Shown in pieces: positions 13,401-25,387 of a DNA stretch of 64,000 bases. This DNA is from Gyrodactylus bullatarudis (taxonomy: Eukaryota > Platyhelminthes > Monogenea > Gyrodactylidea > Gyrodactylidae). The position numbers and the translations under genes were made by a program. The stretch lies in NCBI GenBank assembly GCA_012064415.1, contig SSNU01000319.1:124001-188000 (forward strand). The letters run 5' to 3'. Under the pieces are notes generated by a model that saw only the letters and a list, made by a program, of their open reading frames with translations, had not been told where the DNA came from and did no database searches. Every line of letters starts with the position of its first letter. Position 1 is the first letter of the stretch.

Positions 13401-14674
13401 AAGTATTCAGTTTTCTATTAAAGATTTCAATTTGTATTAATTAACAAGCTTAGATATTAATGTAGAATAACAAAATAGGAAAAATAGAAAAAGCTTTGAG
13501 CTGAGTATGACGGCGTAAATAAAATTGATTTCAATCATACTTTTATTCGCTTTTTATTTTCAATATTAGTAATGATAAAAATAATTTAACAATTGCAAAC
13601 AGACTCTTACTATGGAAGGAATAAAAAATATTTCCCCCCTTATACTTAACTAGGATTTCAACACGTATAACGACAACCAGAGAGCAAGTAGAGACCGATT
13701 CCACCATGACTTCAGAAACCATTGCTATGAAAACAAAACAGTCCATTCCTCAAATTGTAGCGGAGTCCAATACAATGAACCAAAACAATATAGAGTACAC
13801 GTCAAGAGTCAAGAAAGTCCAAATCTTGTCGGAATATCCGTTAAAATTTCAGAACGACAACAGCCATACAATCAAGGATCTGTCATTTTCAATTCAGCAT
13901 CAACCTACAACCAATGCAGAGAGCAAACAAATTTTAGAGATGGCGCGTTCAATTTTAAAAATAGACGAAATCATTCACAGTCCCCTTCAGGTGAGCATTC
14001 AAATTCAATTTATTATTCCAAAAAAAAAGTCGCATCAAACACGATCAACTGCCAAATTAAAAACTAATAAGTAGTTTATTCAAGGCAAACAAGTAGTGTC
14101 TAGATAGAAATTAGCATTACTAATGTAAACATTGGATGTTTTTGTGTAAATACGATATATTGAATAATTTAATACATTATACTCTCAATAATTCTTCAAC
14201 TAAACTTTTTATATATATAAAAAGTTACTCATAAGTAACTACAGATTTTATCAATATTTTATTTAGGATTCAACCAGGAATTCTCTGGATTACCTCCGAT
14301 TGGACAACAGCCCCAAGTCCCACATAACCATGACGCAATCTCCAAGCAGTCTATTTTCAGGTACGGATACAGACCTAACTTCCGACCGATCCCAAGCCCA
14401 AGACTTAGAAACAGAATTCAATACTTTGACAATTCCTAAAGTAACTGGTTCTTTGAAGCGAAGCAACATATTCGTTAAGCAAGAATTCCTTGAAAGTGTC
14501 TCGAAATTTTTCATTTTAATTCGACATTTAATAAATGTTCTTTTAGCCTTTTTAATTGTACATTGGGTTTTCGAATATTTCGGTCGACCTTTACCATGGT
14601 ATTTGATCATGAATAGAACTACCAATAAAAAATCTAAAATTAGAAAAATGTTCTATTTGATTTTTAATGAGTAA
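4478..14674 (+). CDS. FRMD3/FRMD5-like FERM-domain protein with C-terminal membrane segment
   Basis: Membrane-cytoskeleton linker of the band 4.1 superfamily. Exons: 4478-4485, 4750-4936, 5925-6032, 6471-6823, 6876-6963, 7022-7174, 7231-7319, 7379-7456, 7754-7825, 7903-7950, 8723-8746, 8812-8960, 10900-11702, 11762-12367, 12435-12550, 13654-13990, 14267-14674; about 1208 residues. FERM lobes are clear: GGIFEKEYFGLRYLD and WLDLSKSVQKQLK (F1), RYLLYLQLRRDLHSGRL with LQAEIGDY (F2), FDTYGVEPIY and AAEALWKWAVDRQGFF (F3), then GRCQKELMQ matching the FRMD5 segment after FERM. Exons 13-16 encode a long polar, probably disordered tail. The last exon encodes a hydrophobic stretch (SKFFILIRHLINVLLAFLIV) like the single C-terminal membrane helix of FRMD3/5. 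Odd points: exon 12 has a GC donor, exon 11 is a 24 nt microexon with two possible acceptors, and the tail is much longer than in vertebrates. The 5' exons 1 and 11 are the least certain. Confidence 0.85.
8335..8650. repeat. Old diverged copy of the fold-back element seen at 55.3-56.4 kb
   Basis: Lies in the FRMD intron between exons 10 and 11. Bases about 8340-8400 match the left arm of the 55.3 kb element (TATTTCTAGCATACTTAT versus TATTTCGGGCATACTCAT, then ..GCCAT). Bases 8519-8650 match the right arm and its outer flank (GCATGTATCACACTG, then AGCTCAAAACC). The two halves are inverted relative to each other, about 120 bp apart, as in the younger copy. The hammerhead-like core is mutated here (CTGTTGA). 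Confidence 0.6.
12023..12060 (+). other. GC-rich perfect hairpin inside a coding exon
   Basis: Within FRMD exon 14, TCACCCCTCT (12023-12032) and AGAGGGGTGA (12051-12060) are perfect reverse complements, giving a 10 bp stem with an 18 nt loop. It stands out against the AT-rich background. It could be a mRNA structure or chance; the encoded residues are an unremarkable polar stretch. Confidence 0.5.
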
Positions 14675-15254
14675 AAGATTTTATTCCAACTGATAGCTAA
14701 TAATTGTTATAGTACATTTGAATGTGATTGCTTATTCGTTCATTATCTGGTACAGTCAAAATTCAGATATAACAAACAATTTATTAATACAACTGTAATT
14801 GGAGAGCCTATGTATTGTATTTTTATTTTATTGATAGTTTATTGTTACTACTAAAGAATATATATAAAGAATATTGTATAAATAAAATGAATTCTAACTT
14901 GTTTTGAGGAAGAAGAAAAATCAATTTAGAAAATTTGCATGTCTACTCTAGATTACAACTTGTAATTTACAAGTACAACTTACAGAAATCCGATACATTT
15001 TTGTCTGATTTAATTCGAGTGAAATTGAAAGTTTGTGCAGCATATCAAATTAGAAATCAAATTTATTAAAGTTGCAATACACATGGGAATATATATCTTT
15101 TCTTTTCATTGGTAATGCTAATTTGTTAAGTTGAAATTGGATAAACTTCATTAAAAATGGTCTTAGGCAGTATAATTCCATAAAATAATATTATTTACAA
15201 TCCAATAGAAATAAGAAAGCAATTGGCCTTGAGTAATAAGAGTTCTTTTTCATC
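14675..15254. other. Shared 3' intergenic region, FRMD and BAG genes
   Basis: This 580 bp stretch lies between two convergent genes. It holds AATAAA at 14881-14886 for the FRMD gene and TTTATT at 15062-15067 (AATAAA on the minus strand) for the BAG gene, plus a short imperfect palindrome near 14958-14976. No further gene seen. Confidence 0.6.
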
Positions 15255-15796
15255 CTATAATTCCTTTTGTTCAACTTGTTGATTAGAATTCGAACCTTTG
15301 GAATTAACGTCTAAACGATCAAGTAAGGTCTGAAATTTGCGAACAGCATTCTTTCTAGCCTGTCTAATTTCATCATCTCCTTCAGTTTCAATTCCGTCAA
15401 GTTTCATTAAAATATTTATCAAGGATTCCTCTATACCGAGTAGAGTTTTCTTGGTAGATGCACCCTCAAGATTATCAATCATTTTGCTATATTCATCGAA
15501 TTTAGTAAGGATGTTATCAATATTTTGTATCTGAGATTTTTCATTGACATTGCTAGTATTTTTTTCAGAATTAGTCGAGTGTGATTTATTTGAGAACGAT
15601 TCAGAAGCTGAAACACTCTCTGACTTAATCTCTTCATCATTATTATTACCATTCTAAATTAATTTTATAGAATTACTTTATAGGAAATTCTAGGATCTTG
15701 CCAGGTTGTTGTCTTAGTATTATGATCAATGTAGAAGACATGGCCTGTAGCCTGGTCTATCCTAGCTTCCCAACCTTTAGGAAGAGGATTATTCAT
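15255..15796 (-). CDS. BAG3/starvin-like co-chaperone (WW + BAG domains)
   Basis: Hsp70 nucleotide-exchange co-chaperone of the BAG3 type, linked in other animals to chaperone-assisted autophagy and muscle maintenance. Exons 15796-15677 and 15653-15255 (172 residues). Exon 1 is a complete WW domain: [20 protein letters not shown], then [11 protein letters not shown], with both signature tryptophans and the proline. Exon 2 has a serine/asparagine-rich linker and a C-terminal BAG three-helix region ([57 protein letters not shown]). The intron is only 23 nt, and translation through it would hit a stop, so splicing is required. The protein is far shorter than human BAG3; PxxP and IPV regions are not seen. 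An Hsp70 gene lies 21 kb away, which may be coincidence. Confidence 0.88.
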
Positions 15797-18700
15797 GGTG
15801 ATTCATTAAAGTATCACCTTCGTACAATTAATTCGAACTGGTGTTCTTCGAGAATCTATTTTAACAAACGTATGCAAAAACCTGTACAGCGTTATTATTT
15901 ATTAGGATAAAAAAATATTTTTAAATGAAATACTATACATTTCTTCATTCGAATTTCATTTGTGGTGAATAAAAACGTTTTATATCAGGAAAATACTTGA
16001 CTCAAAATTCTCGAAAAATTCTTATATGTCCTCGATATCTCATCACAAATTTAATTTTCTAAAGCTGTTGTTATGTTGTTAAATAATCAAACTTGAATTT
16101 TGAGACCAAAAACAGAAAAATAAATTGCAAAATACTTGGCCTACTTCAGAGTAGGATTATAATAAGAATAAACTGTTTCAAGAGTCAAAACTTTAAGTGA
16201 TGTTTTTAGTTAATAACTATAATTTCAAATGATATTCATTACACGTTTACATCAAACGGTTTGATACATTTTTTTCTGTATGACTTGTTACCGGTTAAAT
16301 TTTTATATAACAAAGATATTATTTCCGTGACAAGGCTTTATAGACTCTATACGGGCAGAATAAAAAAGGTTGCCATGTCGAATTTTCCTATTGCACTGCA
16401 CATCTATTTCATGGATGAGAAATTTTTGATTCATTATTTTGCAGTTAATTTTAATTATTACCACAATGTTGATATCTAAGTTGTTAAATTGATTAAACTT
16501 ACTTTTAAGTAACATAAAAATTTTATAATTCAACTATTGTATGTGTAAACACCGCTAGTTTAGCTAATAGTAGATAGTATTCTTCTTTATCTATTAAAGT
16601 TACTGTATTTGAGTAGATTTTATCTTTTTTCTGTAAAAATTGTGAGCATAACAAGATCAGATAAACTTGTATGATTGCAGAAAGAAATAAATCACTGTTC
16701 TATAGAGTTTATATAAAAACTTGAGAGTTTATTCTTGAACTCATTGAATTTTAATCCATTAAAGGCATCACCTGGTTCAAAACGTCTAGCTCCATTTTCT
16801 AAATTTCTTACAATCCATAAATTGCTCCTTTATGATTAAGATCTTATTTCGGATCTACTCTTCATGATTTTTGTTGATGAATACGAATAAAAGAAGTAAG
16901 CAAGATCAAATTTCAGAGTAGAATAGAAATTAATTAAAAATTAAATCATACATTGTCCGTCAAATGACCAGGGTGTTTTTTATGTGAAAAAATAAGAAAT
17001 TTACATGAATAATCCTCTGTGTCAACACGAGACGGGGACTAAAATTTCTTACATGCATCTAGAAAGAGTAGAAATTATTATTAGCCGGTACAAGGAAGCA
17101 AAAAAAGAGATCTGTTGCCAATATAAACTCAAAAACAAGGTTACATCATGTATTGTTGAATCAAATAAATGCAAACAAGATGAATGTAGATTCATACATT
17201 ATTTGTATTACAAGACAAATTTCGAATTTATTTGCATTATCTAATGATGAAATATCTAATACTTTATAGTTTCATTCACATGTTGTTGTAATATACATAT
17301 TATTTACTCGCACGAGAACTTCTAAATGTGTTTCTATCGAGTCTCTCCCTATACCCACATTGGTCATTCCTACCAGCATTCCTAGGGTGGACTGTTACAC
17401 AACTTTTAATCCCAAAGGTAACCCTTGGAAATTAGAAAACAGAATTACAAGAGTCGAAATTTCAACCTTGAAACTTTTGAATTTTAATTTTCTTAAATAT
17501 CGCTGAAGAATCGCTGTCATTTGTCAAAAATTCAAAGTTATTTTCAAATTTTTCTGCTCTGATAGGTCATTTGTGTATTTATAACGGTCGTTTTTATAAC
17601 AAACCATTAAACAAATGAAATCATTAAATAAGTCAAATTCAGTAAAAGTCCTCCACCAGAATTTGCTAATTTCAACTTCGCGCCTATGAACGAAAACAAT
17701 AATTTCCCACATTTATCAACTACTCAACAGAACCCCATTAGTGATCTAATATCAGGGCTTATTAATATTGATAAAAATAGGAAATAAAAATGTTGATTCA
17801 AAAAAATCAGAAAATCCAAAAGTGACTAGACATCCAGCTTTTCTGTTGTTGGAACAACTGCTTGATGTCCTTCAGCAGAATCTGTCTCAAATACACACTG
17901 AGTAGAGATTGATTGCAGTAAGCGGTTTAATTTCATTGAATATAAAGGGTCTCGAAAAGGAGACTTATTCAGTAATGTAAATTTGAGTAAAGAAGAGAAT
18001 ATAGAGTAATCAAGTTTAGTTATTTTTTTAATTTAAAAATCTAAATTTGTTGGGAAGAAATAGAAAACGGAGAGAATAATTTTTAAGAAATTTCTTATGA
18101 TGAATGCATATTTTCTCAGCCATAAAGGATCAAGACCAGATATAGCAATCGGGGAATTAAAAGAGTCAATACTTGGGAAAAAAGAGTGAAGAAATCTCTC
18201 CTTTCAATAGTCAAAGAATTGGAGTTATCGATATGCGGAATAAGCGAGAATAAGTAACACCAGTGGGAGAAGAGAATCTCTTAACTACATGGATGAGGGA
18301 GTTTATCAAACCTATTTTTAGGAGAACAAAGGAGAAATGTTTAAGAAAGAATTGAGTTTAAAGTTTGATTTAAATTAAAGATCCCACCAAGTGTAGTTTG
18401 GATCAAAGAATAAAAATTTAAATTTCTCTCCATATTGGAGAATCTTTATCGTTCAAAATACTTTTTAGATTGCTCATTTATCAAATTTCATTATCATCAA
18501 AGAGAAAATATTTTATTTTTTTCTTTGATATTGACTTGCCCAGAAAGAAAATAAATTGATGGGATTTCTTTCCCATAAAATTTTAGGCAATTCTCTAGAT
18601 AGATCCTGGGTAGTTGTACCCTAAAGGTGTAATTTAACTTCTTTGACTCAAATCAAATGGGCCCCTTTCTTTTTCCAACCCCTCCCCTAATTTACATTTT

Positions 18701-19506
18701 CAGTTATGATTTAAGTGAATGTATAAAAGTTTGGAGTGAACTGCTCTGTGTAAATTAGAATATGCATTGAGATTTATTATTAAAAGGATGAAAAGGGATC
18801 CTAACTAGTGAAAGAATACAAAAAAAATAAAGAAACAAGAATCAACAAGTCAATCATTGAGTTGAGACATTTTCCTTAATGCTCATCAAAAATATAAATG
18901 TATTATTAGATCTTGATATCAGTGTCAGTTCACACTGGAATACTCTTAGTGTACAATACCTTTGTTATCATTGTTAGATATTTATTCATTTACAAGAGAC
19001 GGTGATGGTGTTGGTGGGGTTGAAATGACTAACCCAGTTGAATGTTGAAGAATCTCATTAACATTTACGATATACCTTAGAATTGAGCATGAATATGAGA
19101 ACATACTTTCTAATCATTATTATTATAGGGAGAAATGTATGCATAGACTCCAAATGGGCGAAGATAGACATTTTGATGTCTAAATTCAATTGAATAAATA
19201 GCCTATTGAGTTTTGAAAAATATTCATTTTATCTATTGAGGGGATCATCAAGCCCATCTTTACTTCATTCATTACAGGAGAATAGTAGGTTAGATTTTAT
19301 AGCTTTCTCTTCTTCCTTATCTGATACGCTAACAGTTTTGAGTCTATTTCATCATGAGATCTATCATAGATTACACAGGCTTGACAATTTCATCTGGAAC
19401 ATTTTAAATTATTACGAGTTAAATAGGTTGGAAATGTTTTGTAATAATATCCATATTTTACAAAAATTAAAAATATCTTGAGGCTTTTTTTTTCAAAATA
19501 TGGGAC
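15797..19506. other. Gene-poor intergenic stretch
   Basis: About 3.7 kb of AT-rich DNA. Short frames occur (for example 16261-16479, 17005-17244, 19206-19481) but none shows a domain, codon texture or splice context I can support. CTACTTCAGAGTAG at 16141-16154 is one of the recurring short palindromes described in the findings. Confidence 0.5.
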
Positions 19507-19804
19507 TAGAAATTAGGCCTACTTTCTTAAATGTTTAGTCAAAATAGACAAAATACCCTCAAACATGATATCATGTATTGCTGTGGATAATACCTTTGAA
19601 TTAGCCAAAGTAACGCTTTTCAACACGACTGCCCAAGCTTCACTTTTTAAGGCATGTATCTCGAGCGTTGAAGATATAAATTATTATTTCTATCGGCCCA
19701 CTTTAATCGCAATACTTTCGTTAGCAACAATCGTACAACTTAGTTTAACATTTCGTTTTCGCTTAATTTCACTTGATATTGCTGATGATGATTTCGAGCA
19801 ATGA
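19507..19804 (+). CDS. Possible ninjurin-like exon, incomplete
   Basis: A GT-AG-style acceptor (ATTAG ending at 19516) opens a frame that runs to TGA at 19802-19804; an internal ATG is at 19565. The frame is richer in G/C than its surroundings. The residues DNTFELAKVTLFNTTAQASL, then a gap, then FYRPTLIAILSLATIVQLSL resemble the ninjurin adhesion/membrane-rupture family: an amphipathic helix with N-A/T-x-Q-x-x-L spacing, then the first membrane helix. The second membrane helix expected in ninjurins is not evident; a weak candidate (PFLVFIIVKLY) lies about 19878-19910 with no usable donor. It may be a diverged gene, a fragment, or chance similarity. Confidence 0.35.
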
Positions 19805-20869
19805 TTAACGAGCACTGCTGACTTGAGTTTCGTAAAAGTATACAAACTAGTGAATTTCATCTTGAGAATCTTCCATTTCTAGTTTTCATCATTGTTAAAC
19901 TTTACAAATGCATGAGTACAGTAATTCAGTAAGAGGATAACTTTTGATGTACTTGAGAAGAAAAGATTCAATTCATGAGAAACGTAATCAAGTTTAAACA
20001 CTTGCCCAAACCTTCGCGAGTAGATCAATCAGATTCTACGAGTAAATTTATTCATATGTACATTTATTGTTAAAAATTGGAATGCAATCTGATTTCACAT
20101 CTCTACTAAAAGAGCACAAGTGCAAAATTCAAAAAAATCATCCCTAGCTTGTTCCTATTTTGGATTTCCCAAGGGAATTCGCTATGGAAATTCTTGGTTC
20201 TGAGTAAATTCTTGTCCCAAATGTAATTTCATCTAAAAGTGGGCCTGATCTTGAATAAATTTCAATATTGATATACTACCAACTGGTAGAGCCCAAGTAG
20301 ATGCCTAAGTAATACAGGGATCAAAATTTTATTTTAAAATAGTTAAAACTGGCTTACAATTTGGAAGAGAATGGAGTCGAGAAGCCCTTTTATTCAGTAA
20401 ACATTTTTGTTGATTTTCTTAAAATTTCAAATTTATGAGTGGCGTCTAAATACCTCCTCCATTGAGTATGCCAGAAATTTTAGTTTGAAAAAATATGTAT
20501 CAAATATGATGTATGTTTATCAACATTAATTATCTTGGGCTATGTAAAAATGTATAAATGGATGGAATAAATTTATTCAGAAAATTGTCAAGGCACACAG
20601 AGAAGGTGGAAGATATTGACAGATTATTCCTAATTGTGAGCCAAACTTTTACTCTCACACACCCCTACACTACCTTATCAAGTTTGAGTAATGTTCAAGT
20701 TTTTCTTAGTTATCTTCCATCATTGCTGAGTAATAGTAGTTCAAGTTTGATAATTTATTATCAGTAGTCAACATAAAACAGTTCAACTAGTGGGAAATGT
20801 AGAGATGTTTTCTATTTTTTCATGATAAATTATTATTACTGTCAATTCAGCGCCTGATTTATCAAATAA

Positions 20870-21460
20870 ACCCATGGATCATGTGCCAAAAACAGACTCA
20901 ACTTTTGAGCAGAATAATTTTCAATGTAATTTGAGATTGAAGAGAAGAGGGCCAAGAGATGAACCTTGAGGAACGCCAGAGTGAATATTTTTAAAAGTAT
21001 TCTGAAATCCATAAAATTTTACTGATTGTTTTCTATGAGTTAAAAAGATAATAATCATGTTAATAAGGAAGTTATCTAAGTCAAGAGAGACAAGTTTTTG
21101 AACTATATAAGAAAATTTAAGTCGATCAAAGGCTTTAGAGAGATCAATATAATAAATAATCAAAAATTCCCCAGCAGATTTTAAAGGAATTGAATAGTTA
21201 AGCCTAGAACGGAAATTTTTTTTCTTATGGGGGTTTCAATACAAATCGGGTGAAAAATAACCCGAGATTCAGTTCTAGGGTTAGGAAAATCAATAATGTT
21301 TGAACAGGTACTAAAACCTTTCAAGAAGCCGTCTTGAGTGGTATCCATGAAAGGAGTAATCATAACCGTAGAACGATTGTACAGAACCTCTCTATTTTTA
21401 TTTATTCTGTATATAATTAATTTTAAATAAATATTGTCTAACAAAAAAAAACTCTTTCTG
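20870..21460 (-). mobile_element. Degenerate LINE-type reverse transcriptase fragment
   Basis: Minus-strand frames show ordered motifs of non-LTR retrotransposon reverse transcriptase: QDGFLKGFSTCSNIIDF (block before the active site), then IIYYIDLSKAFDRL (catalytic Asp of motif A), then HSGVPQGSSLGPLLFNL. The F-A/V-D-D active-site box that should follow is not visible, and stops and a frameshift break the frame. It is therefore a dead, truncated copy (Jockey/CR1/RTE-like; clade not resolvable here). A 77 bp segment with 8 bp inverted ends interrupts it. Confidence 0.8.
21203..21279. repeat. 77 bp insertion with 8 bp inverted ends inside the RT fragment
   Basis: The segment begins CCTAGAAC (21203-21210) and ends GTTCTAGG (21272-21279), exact reverse complements, with a second small hairpin CGGGT/ACCCG inside (21247-21264). 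It lies between the RT blocks FSTCSNIIDF and SKAFD, where known reverse transcriptases have a much shorter spacer, so it looks like a secondary insertion. Confidence 0.45.
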
Positions 21461-23848
21461 TTAAATCTCCAAATTTTAATTTGATGAGATGATTCTACTC
21501 GATAACGGGATGAATTTTTAATTAAATATTCTCGTATTAACCCTTTCAGGTCAATGGCCCATATGTGAGCCAAAATATTAAACCTAAAATTTGTTGTAGA
21601 AATAAAGATCCTATAAATAAAAGATACACGCCATTAATTACCTTGTTTAACAATCTTCCCAAAAAAAGTTGGACAAAAAATATTTTATTAGAATTGAGTA
21701 ATTTCACCTTATTTATTAAAAATTACTTGTGCGATCGCTTGAAAGTAGATAGGGAAAATGTTTTGAAAAGTGTCGAAAAGAATTTTTTATGTAAAGGTTT
21801 TCAGATGATTCAAGGTTTTATTTTTCATCTATAATTCATTCAGATTCCTAATATGTATTCATATTCAATTTTTGAACTCATTAAATCGACTTGGACCAGA
21901 AAGGGTCTAACAAAAAAAAATTTTGAGTAGATCCCTGAACAACTACTTTGTTGAATGTAGTGATAAAGAAATACTCTGTACTCTTCTCTCTCAGCATGTA
22001 TAGAAAGAAGGTCTGACCATCAAGATAAAACCAAGAAATCAGTGAATAATTATTCACATAATAAAATCAACCAGGAAGACTGATTATGGTTTTATTCCTT
22101 GGTACAAAACATGAGACATTATTAATGATGACTTTAGTTTTAACAATAAGCAGGTATGTTACATGTTTTTATTTCATTTTATCCAAGTTGAGAAAGCAAC
22201 ATGCATTCAAAGGGAAGGATTGTCTTACTCTTTGGAAAAAAACAGCAGGCAATATATATCCTGTGACCTTCATCTCTTGGTTCAGTAAGGATTTCCATTT
22301 CATTCTCTGTCTCTCTTTGACCTCGTTTATTCACTTCTCACTTGATGATATAATTTCCCGTAGGTCATGAGTTGGAATTTAATCTTCAATACGCACACAT
22401 ATACCGTGGACTAATATTTTGTAACAATACTGCTTACTATCGTAATTCACATTTGGTTAGGTGAAATGGGTAACAATGACTCCCAATTAATTTGGGCATT
22501 CACTTTGATAATTGAATTGAACTGTTTGAATTTCTCATTAATATTTATTAATAGTTCAAGGGGAGGGGTATGAGAGAAAGAGATCTCAATCAAAGTTTTC
22601 TACTCGAACTCAACTCTTTCCCCTCTTTTTTTCATATGCATTTTTATGGTATTTTTCCTTTTATTCTCTAGATCAAATATGTTTTATTAATGAATTTTCA
22701 CACATTTAATATGAATACAAATGACAAAAGGTGACAAATCCTGAATACAGAACAAAAATTAATTATGAAGAACAATAAAAAGTCTGATTTTCCTGATAAT
22801 TTTTATCTTTTATTATTCTTGTTAAATAATGAAAGAATAAAACGTCTAAAAAGGAATTTTATATGATGCCTTTGAGCCAATGGCCTAATAGTCTATCAGA
22901 ATCATATTGAAATTTTCATTTTTCTGAATTTGAAACATTGATGGATTTCAGTTCATTTTTGCCTAGTTATCTGTTGTAGCGACATTTTTGAAATTGAATA
23001 TTCTAAAGAACAAATCAACTTACTGAAGTTAAACGTTGGTAGTTTTTCTAGATTAAAAATGCCATTATGTAAAAATGTATTTAGTGATGAACGCTTGAAT
23101 GAATGAATTTTGAGAAATGAATGTAGTCTACATTGTAGACCAAACTCAGGAATATTAGCATAGCAATATGATCACTAATTTTTCTTTTTTTGCTTAAAAA
23201 GCCTTATAAACAAAGAGTGCACCAACCTATACAAGTGTAATGAAATAAAATGATTTTGGAATTAAAACTTAGTGGATGCATTTCATGTGACACAAGAATA
23301 AATGATAATGACCTCATAGGTAGATAGATAAGTCCTGTAGAATTTCTGCACTCTATTTTTCTTTGAATAGTGTATTCTGGCAGGAAATTTCCTAGATCTA
23401 GATTTGATTCGAGAAAAGTTATGATTGCCTACCTCAAATGTATAATTAGGTAATTTTGAATAGTTGACATATTGGATATTTTTAATACCCAGAAAGAAGG
23501 CTTAAGAATAATTTTATATTCGTGTGAATAATAAAAAAGGGATTGTCTAACCGAATTATCCTTGTGGACTTGGCTAAAAACTATCTCAAAGAGATGAACA
23601 TATGTTCATGTGAAACGATTTAATGCGCCATACATGTGTTAATATAACATGATGGATAAGCCAAAGTGTATATGGAAATCTATTTGTGTATTTGTATTAT
23701 GGGACAGTTGGAGCATAGTAAAAAACATGAATGTATCCTAACCAATCAGAATGGGCCTGAGTCTAGTCCTATCGGAAAAAGGGATAAGAAAATAACTCAC
23801 TCAAATTTTCAGCCAATCAAAATGTATTGTGAGAACGTCAACTCTGCC
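21461..23848. other. Intergenic stretch upstream of the NeuroD-family gene
   Basis: About 2.4 kb with no gene I can support; a plus-strand frame at 21565-21834 has no recognisable domain. CANNTG E-boxes occur near 23598-23613 and at 23635, which would suit a bHLH-regulated promoter, but such six-base motifs are frequent by chance. Confidence 0.4.
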
Positions 23849-23856
23849 TATAAATA
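23742..23856 (+). promoter_or_regulatory. Promoter of NeuroD-family gene: two CCAAT boxes and TATA box
   Basis: CCAATCA occurs at 23742-23748 and again at 23813-23819, followed by a full TATAAATA at 23849-23856. The start codon at 23894 is 37 bp beyond the TATA box, so the 5' UTR would be only about 10-15 nt if transcription starts 25-30 bp downstream. The spacing is typical for a core promoter. Confidence 0.65.
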
Positions 23857-23893
23857 CTCAGTTGGATTCTAACTGAATCATCAAAATTTCCTC

Positions 23894-25387
23894 ATGGATT
23901 ATTCAAACCCCTCATACAACTACCTCAGTCCTTATACAATTCCAAGAAGCATCAATGTTAATCCTCCCCAAGATATCTCAAGTTATATGAATAACTTTTA
24001 TCAGAACACCTTTAATCAAGAAAAATTATCAATCAGCAATTACTCTGGTGGCAATCTATTCCAAGATCACACCAATCAGAGTCCCTATGCCTCCAGCTCT
24101 ATTTATTCTAGCCAGCCTTCCTATTTCGATAGTCCAGAATATAACAATCAATATTGTGGAGTTGATCTACGATCAAATGCTTCAATTAATTCAAGAGACG
24201 ATAACATTGACATGAATAACAATACAAATCTAAGTGGAATCAATCTTCTCGGATATCATTCTCTCATGACAGATAACCAACAACAGTTGCAGATACTGAG
24301 TAAACACGAATCCCCCATAAATAACTCCTCGCAAAGTTTATTATCGGATATTCTAGATAGTTCAGAGCAGCCTGTTGAATTTGATTTGTCAAAAGGTGGT
24401 GAGTAAACAATTACATAATCAACATGTATTATTTATAACTAAATTGAGTAAATACAAACGATTACAATACAATCTATAGAGTACATAACTGAATAAACAA
24501 TTGTAAAAAAATTGGTAGCCTTAGCCATTGGGGAGATAGACTTGAGCCAAGAAAGTTATACTGTCAATTTACTACAATATTCCTTGTATTCATTTAGAAT
24601 CATATGTCGAATAATTTATATAGCTAATTCTGTCAAATTAAAGAGCAAAATTATTAAACAAACATATGCTTCATTAAAAAATGATAGTAATTGTCTCACT
24701 CTCATCTTTTTTTAACCAGATAAAAGTCAAATAATCAAAGAGAATGCAACTCATGATGTGAACGGAGTGAAGATACCCAAGAAGAGAGGTCCAAAGAAGA
24801 AGCCTTTGACAAAGGAGCGTGAGATGAAACTGAAATTCCGTCGTATGAGGGCCAATACAAGAGAAAGAAACAGGATGCATTCACTAAATGATGCCTTGGA
24901 GGAGTTACGAACCAAAGTGCCAACATTTTCCACATCTCAGAGGCTGAGTAAAATTGAAACTTTACGATTGGCCAGAAATTACATCATAGCCTTGGATCAT
25001 CTTCTCAAGGTTAACGGTCTTTCTCTCATTCAGATGGCTATGGTTTTGACCAATGGACTCACTCAAAATACAACCAACTTAATTTGCACTCAGTTGAAGA
25101 TAAACACAGCCGATCTCTTGAATCTTCGAGAAAGAGTCAAAGTACAACCTATGTCCGGAGACTCAACAGAATTATCAACCTATTTTTCAGATGAACAAAT
25201 TTCAGAAGCCTTTTCGATTATCGCAACTGACTATCCCGGTGAGAATAAGAGAAATGCAGATTACTCAGAGTTATTAAAGTGTCTCGGACTGCTAGGACAA
25301 AGGCAAAATTTCGATACGCCAATCAACAGCAGTCAGTCAGATACCTATGCTTCAGATTACAGCTTTCAAGGTCTTATTCATAGCTGA
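23894..25387 (+). CDS. NeuroD-family proneural bHLH transcription factor
   Basis: E-box-binding transcription factor of the NeuroD group, which drives neuronal differentiation as a heterodimer with E proteins. Exons 23894-24398 and 24720-25387, joined in phase 1 by a 321 bp intron, give 390 residues. Exon 1 encodes a Ser/Asn/Tyr/Gln-rich activation-type region. Exon 2 begins with the NeuroD nuclear-localisation basic patch (KKRGPKKKPLTKERE), the basic region RRMRANTRERNRMHSLNDAL with the DNA-contacting E-R-N-R, a short loop, and helix 2 (LSKIETLRLARNYIIALDHL). It is followed by the Neuro_bHLH extension (LIQMAMVLTNGLTQNTTNLI), which separates NeuroD from neurogenins. Poly(A) signal AATAAA at 25441-25446. 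Confidence 0.92.

Noticed and set aside
14300..14440. Alternative frame of the last FRMD exon ending at TAA about 14440 as the main C-terminus
   Set aside because: Direct joining of exon 15 to exon 16 keeps the other frame, which ends in an FRMD3/5-like membrane segment. The alternative is kept only as a possible isoform in the findings.
24674..24935. Minus-strand frames opposite NeuroD exon 2
   Set aside because: Shadow frames of a highly conserved bHLH coding region on the other strand.
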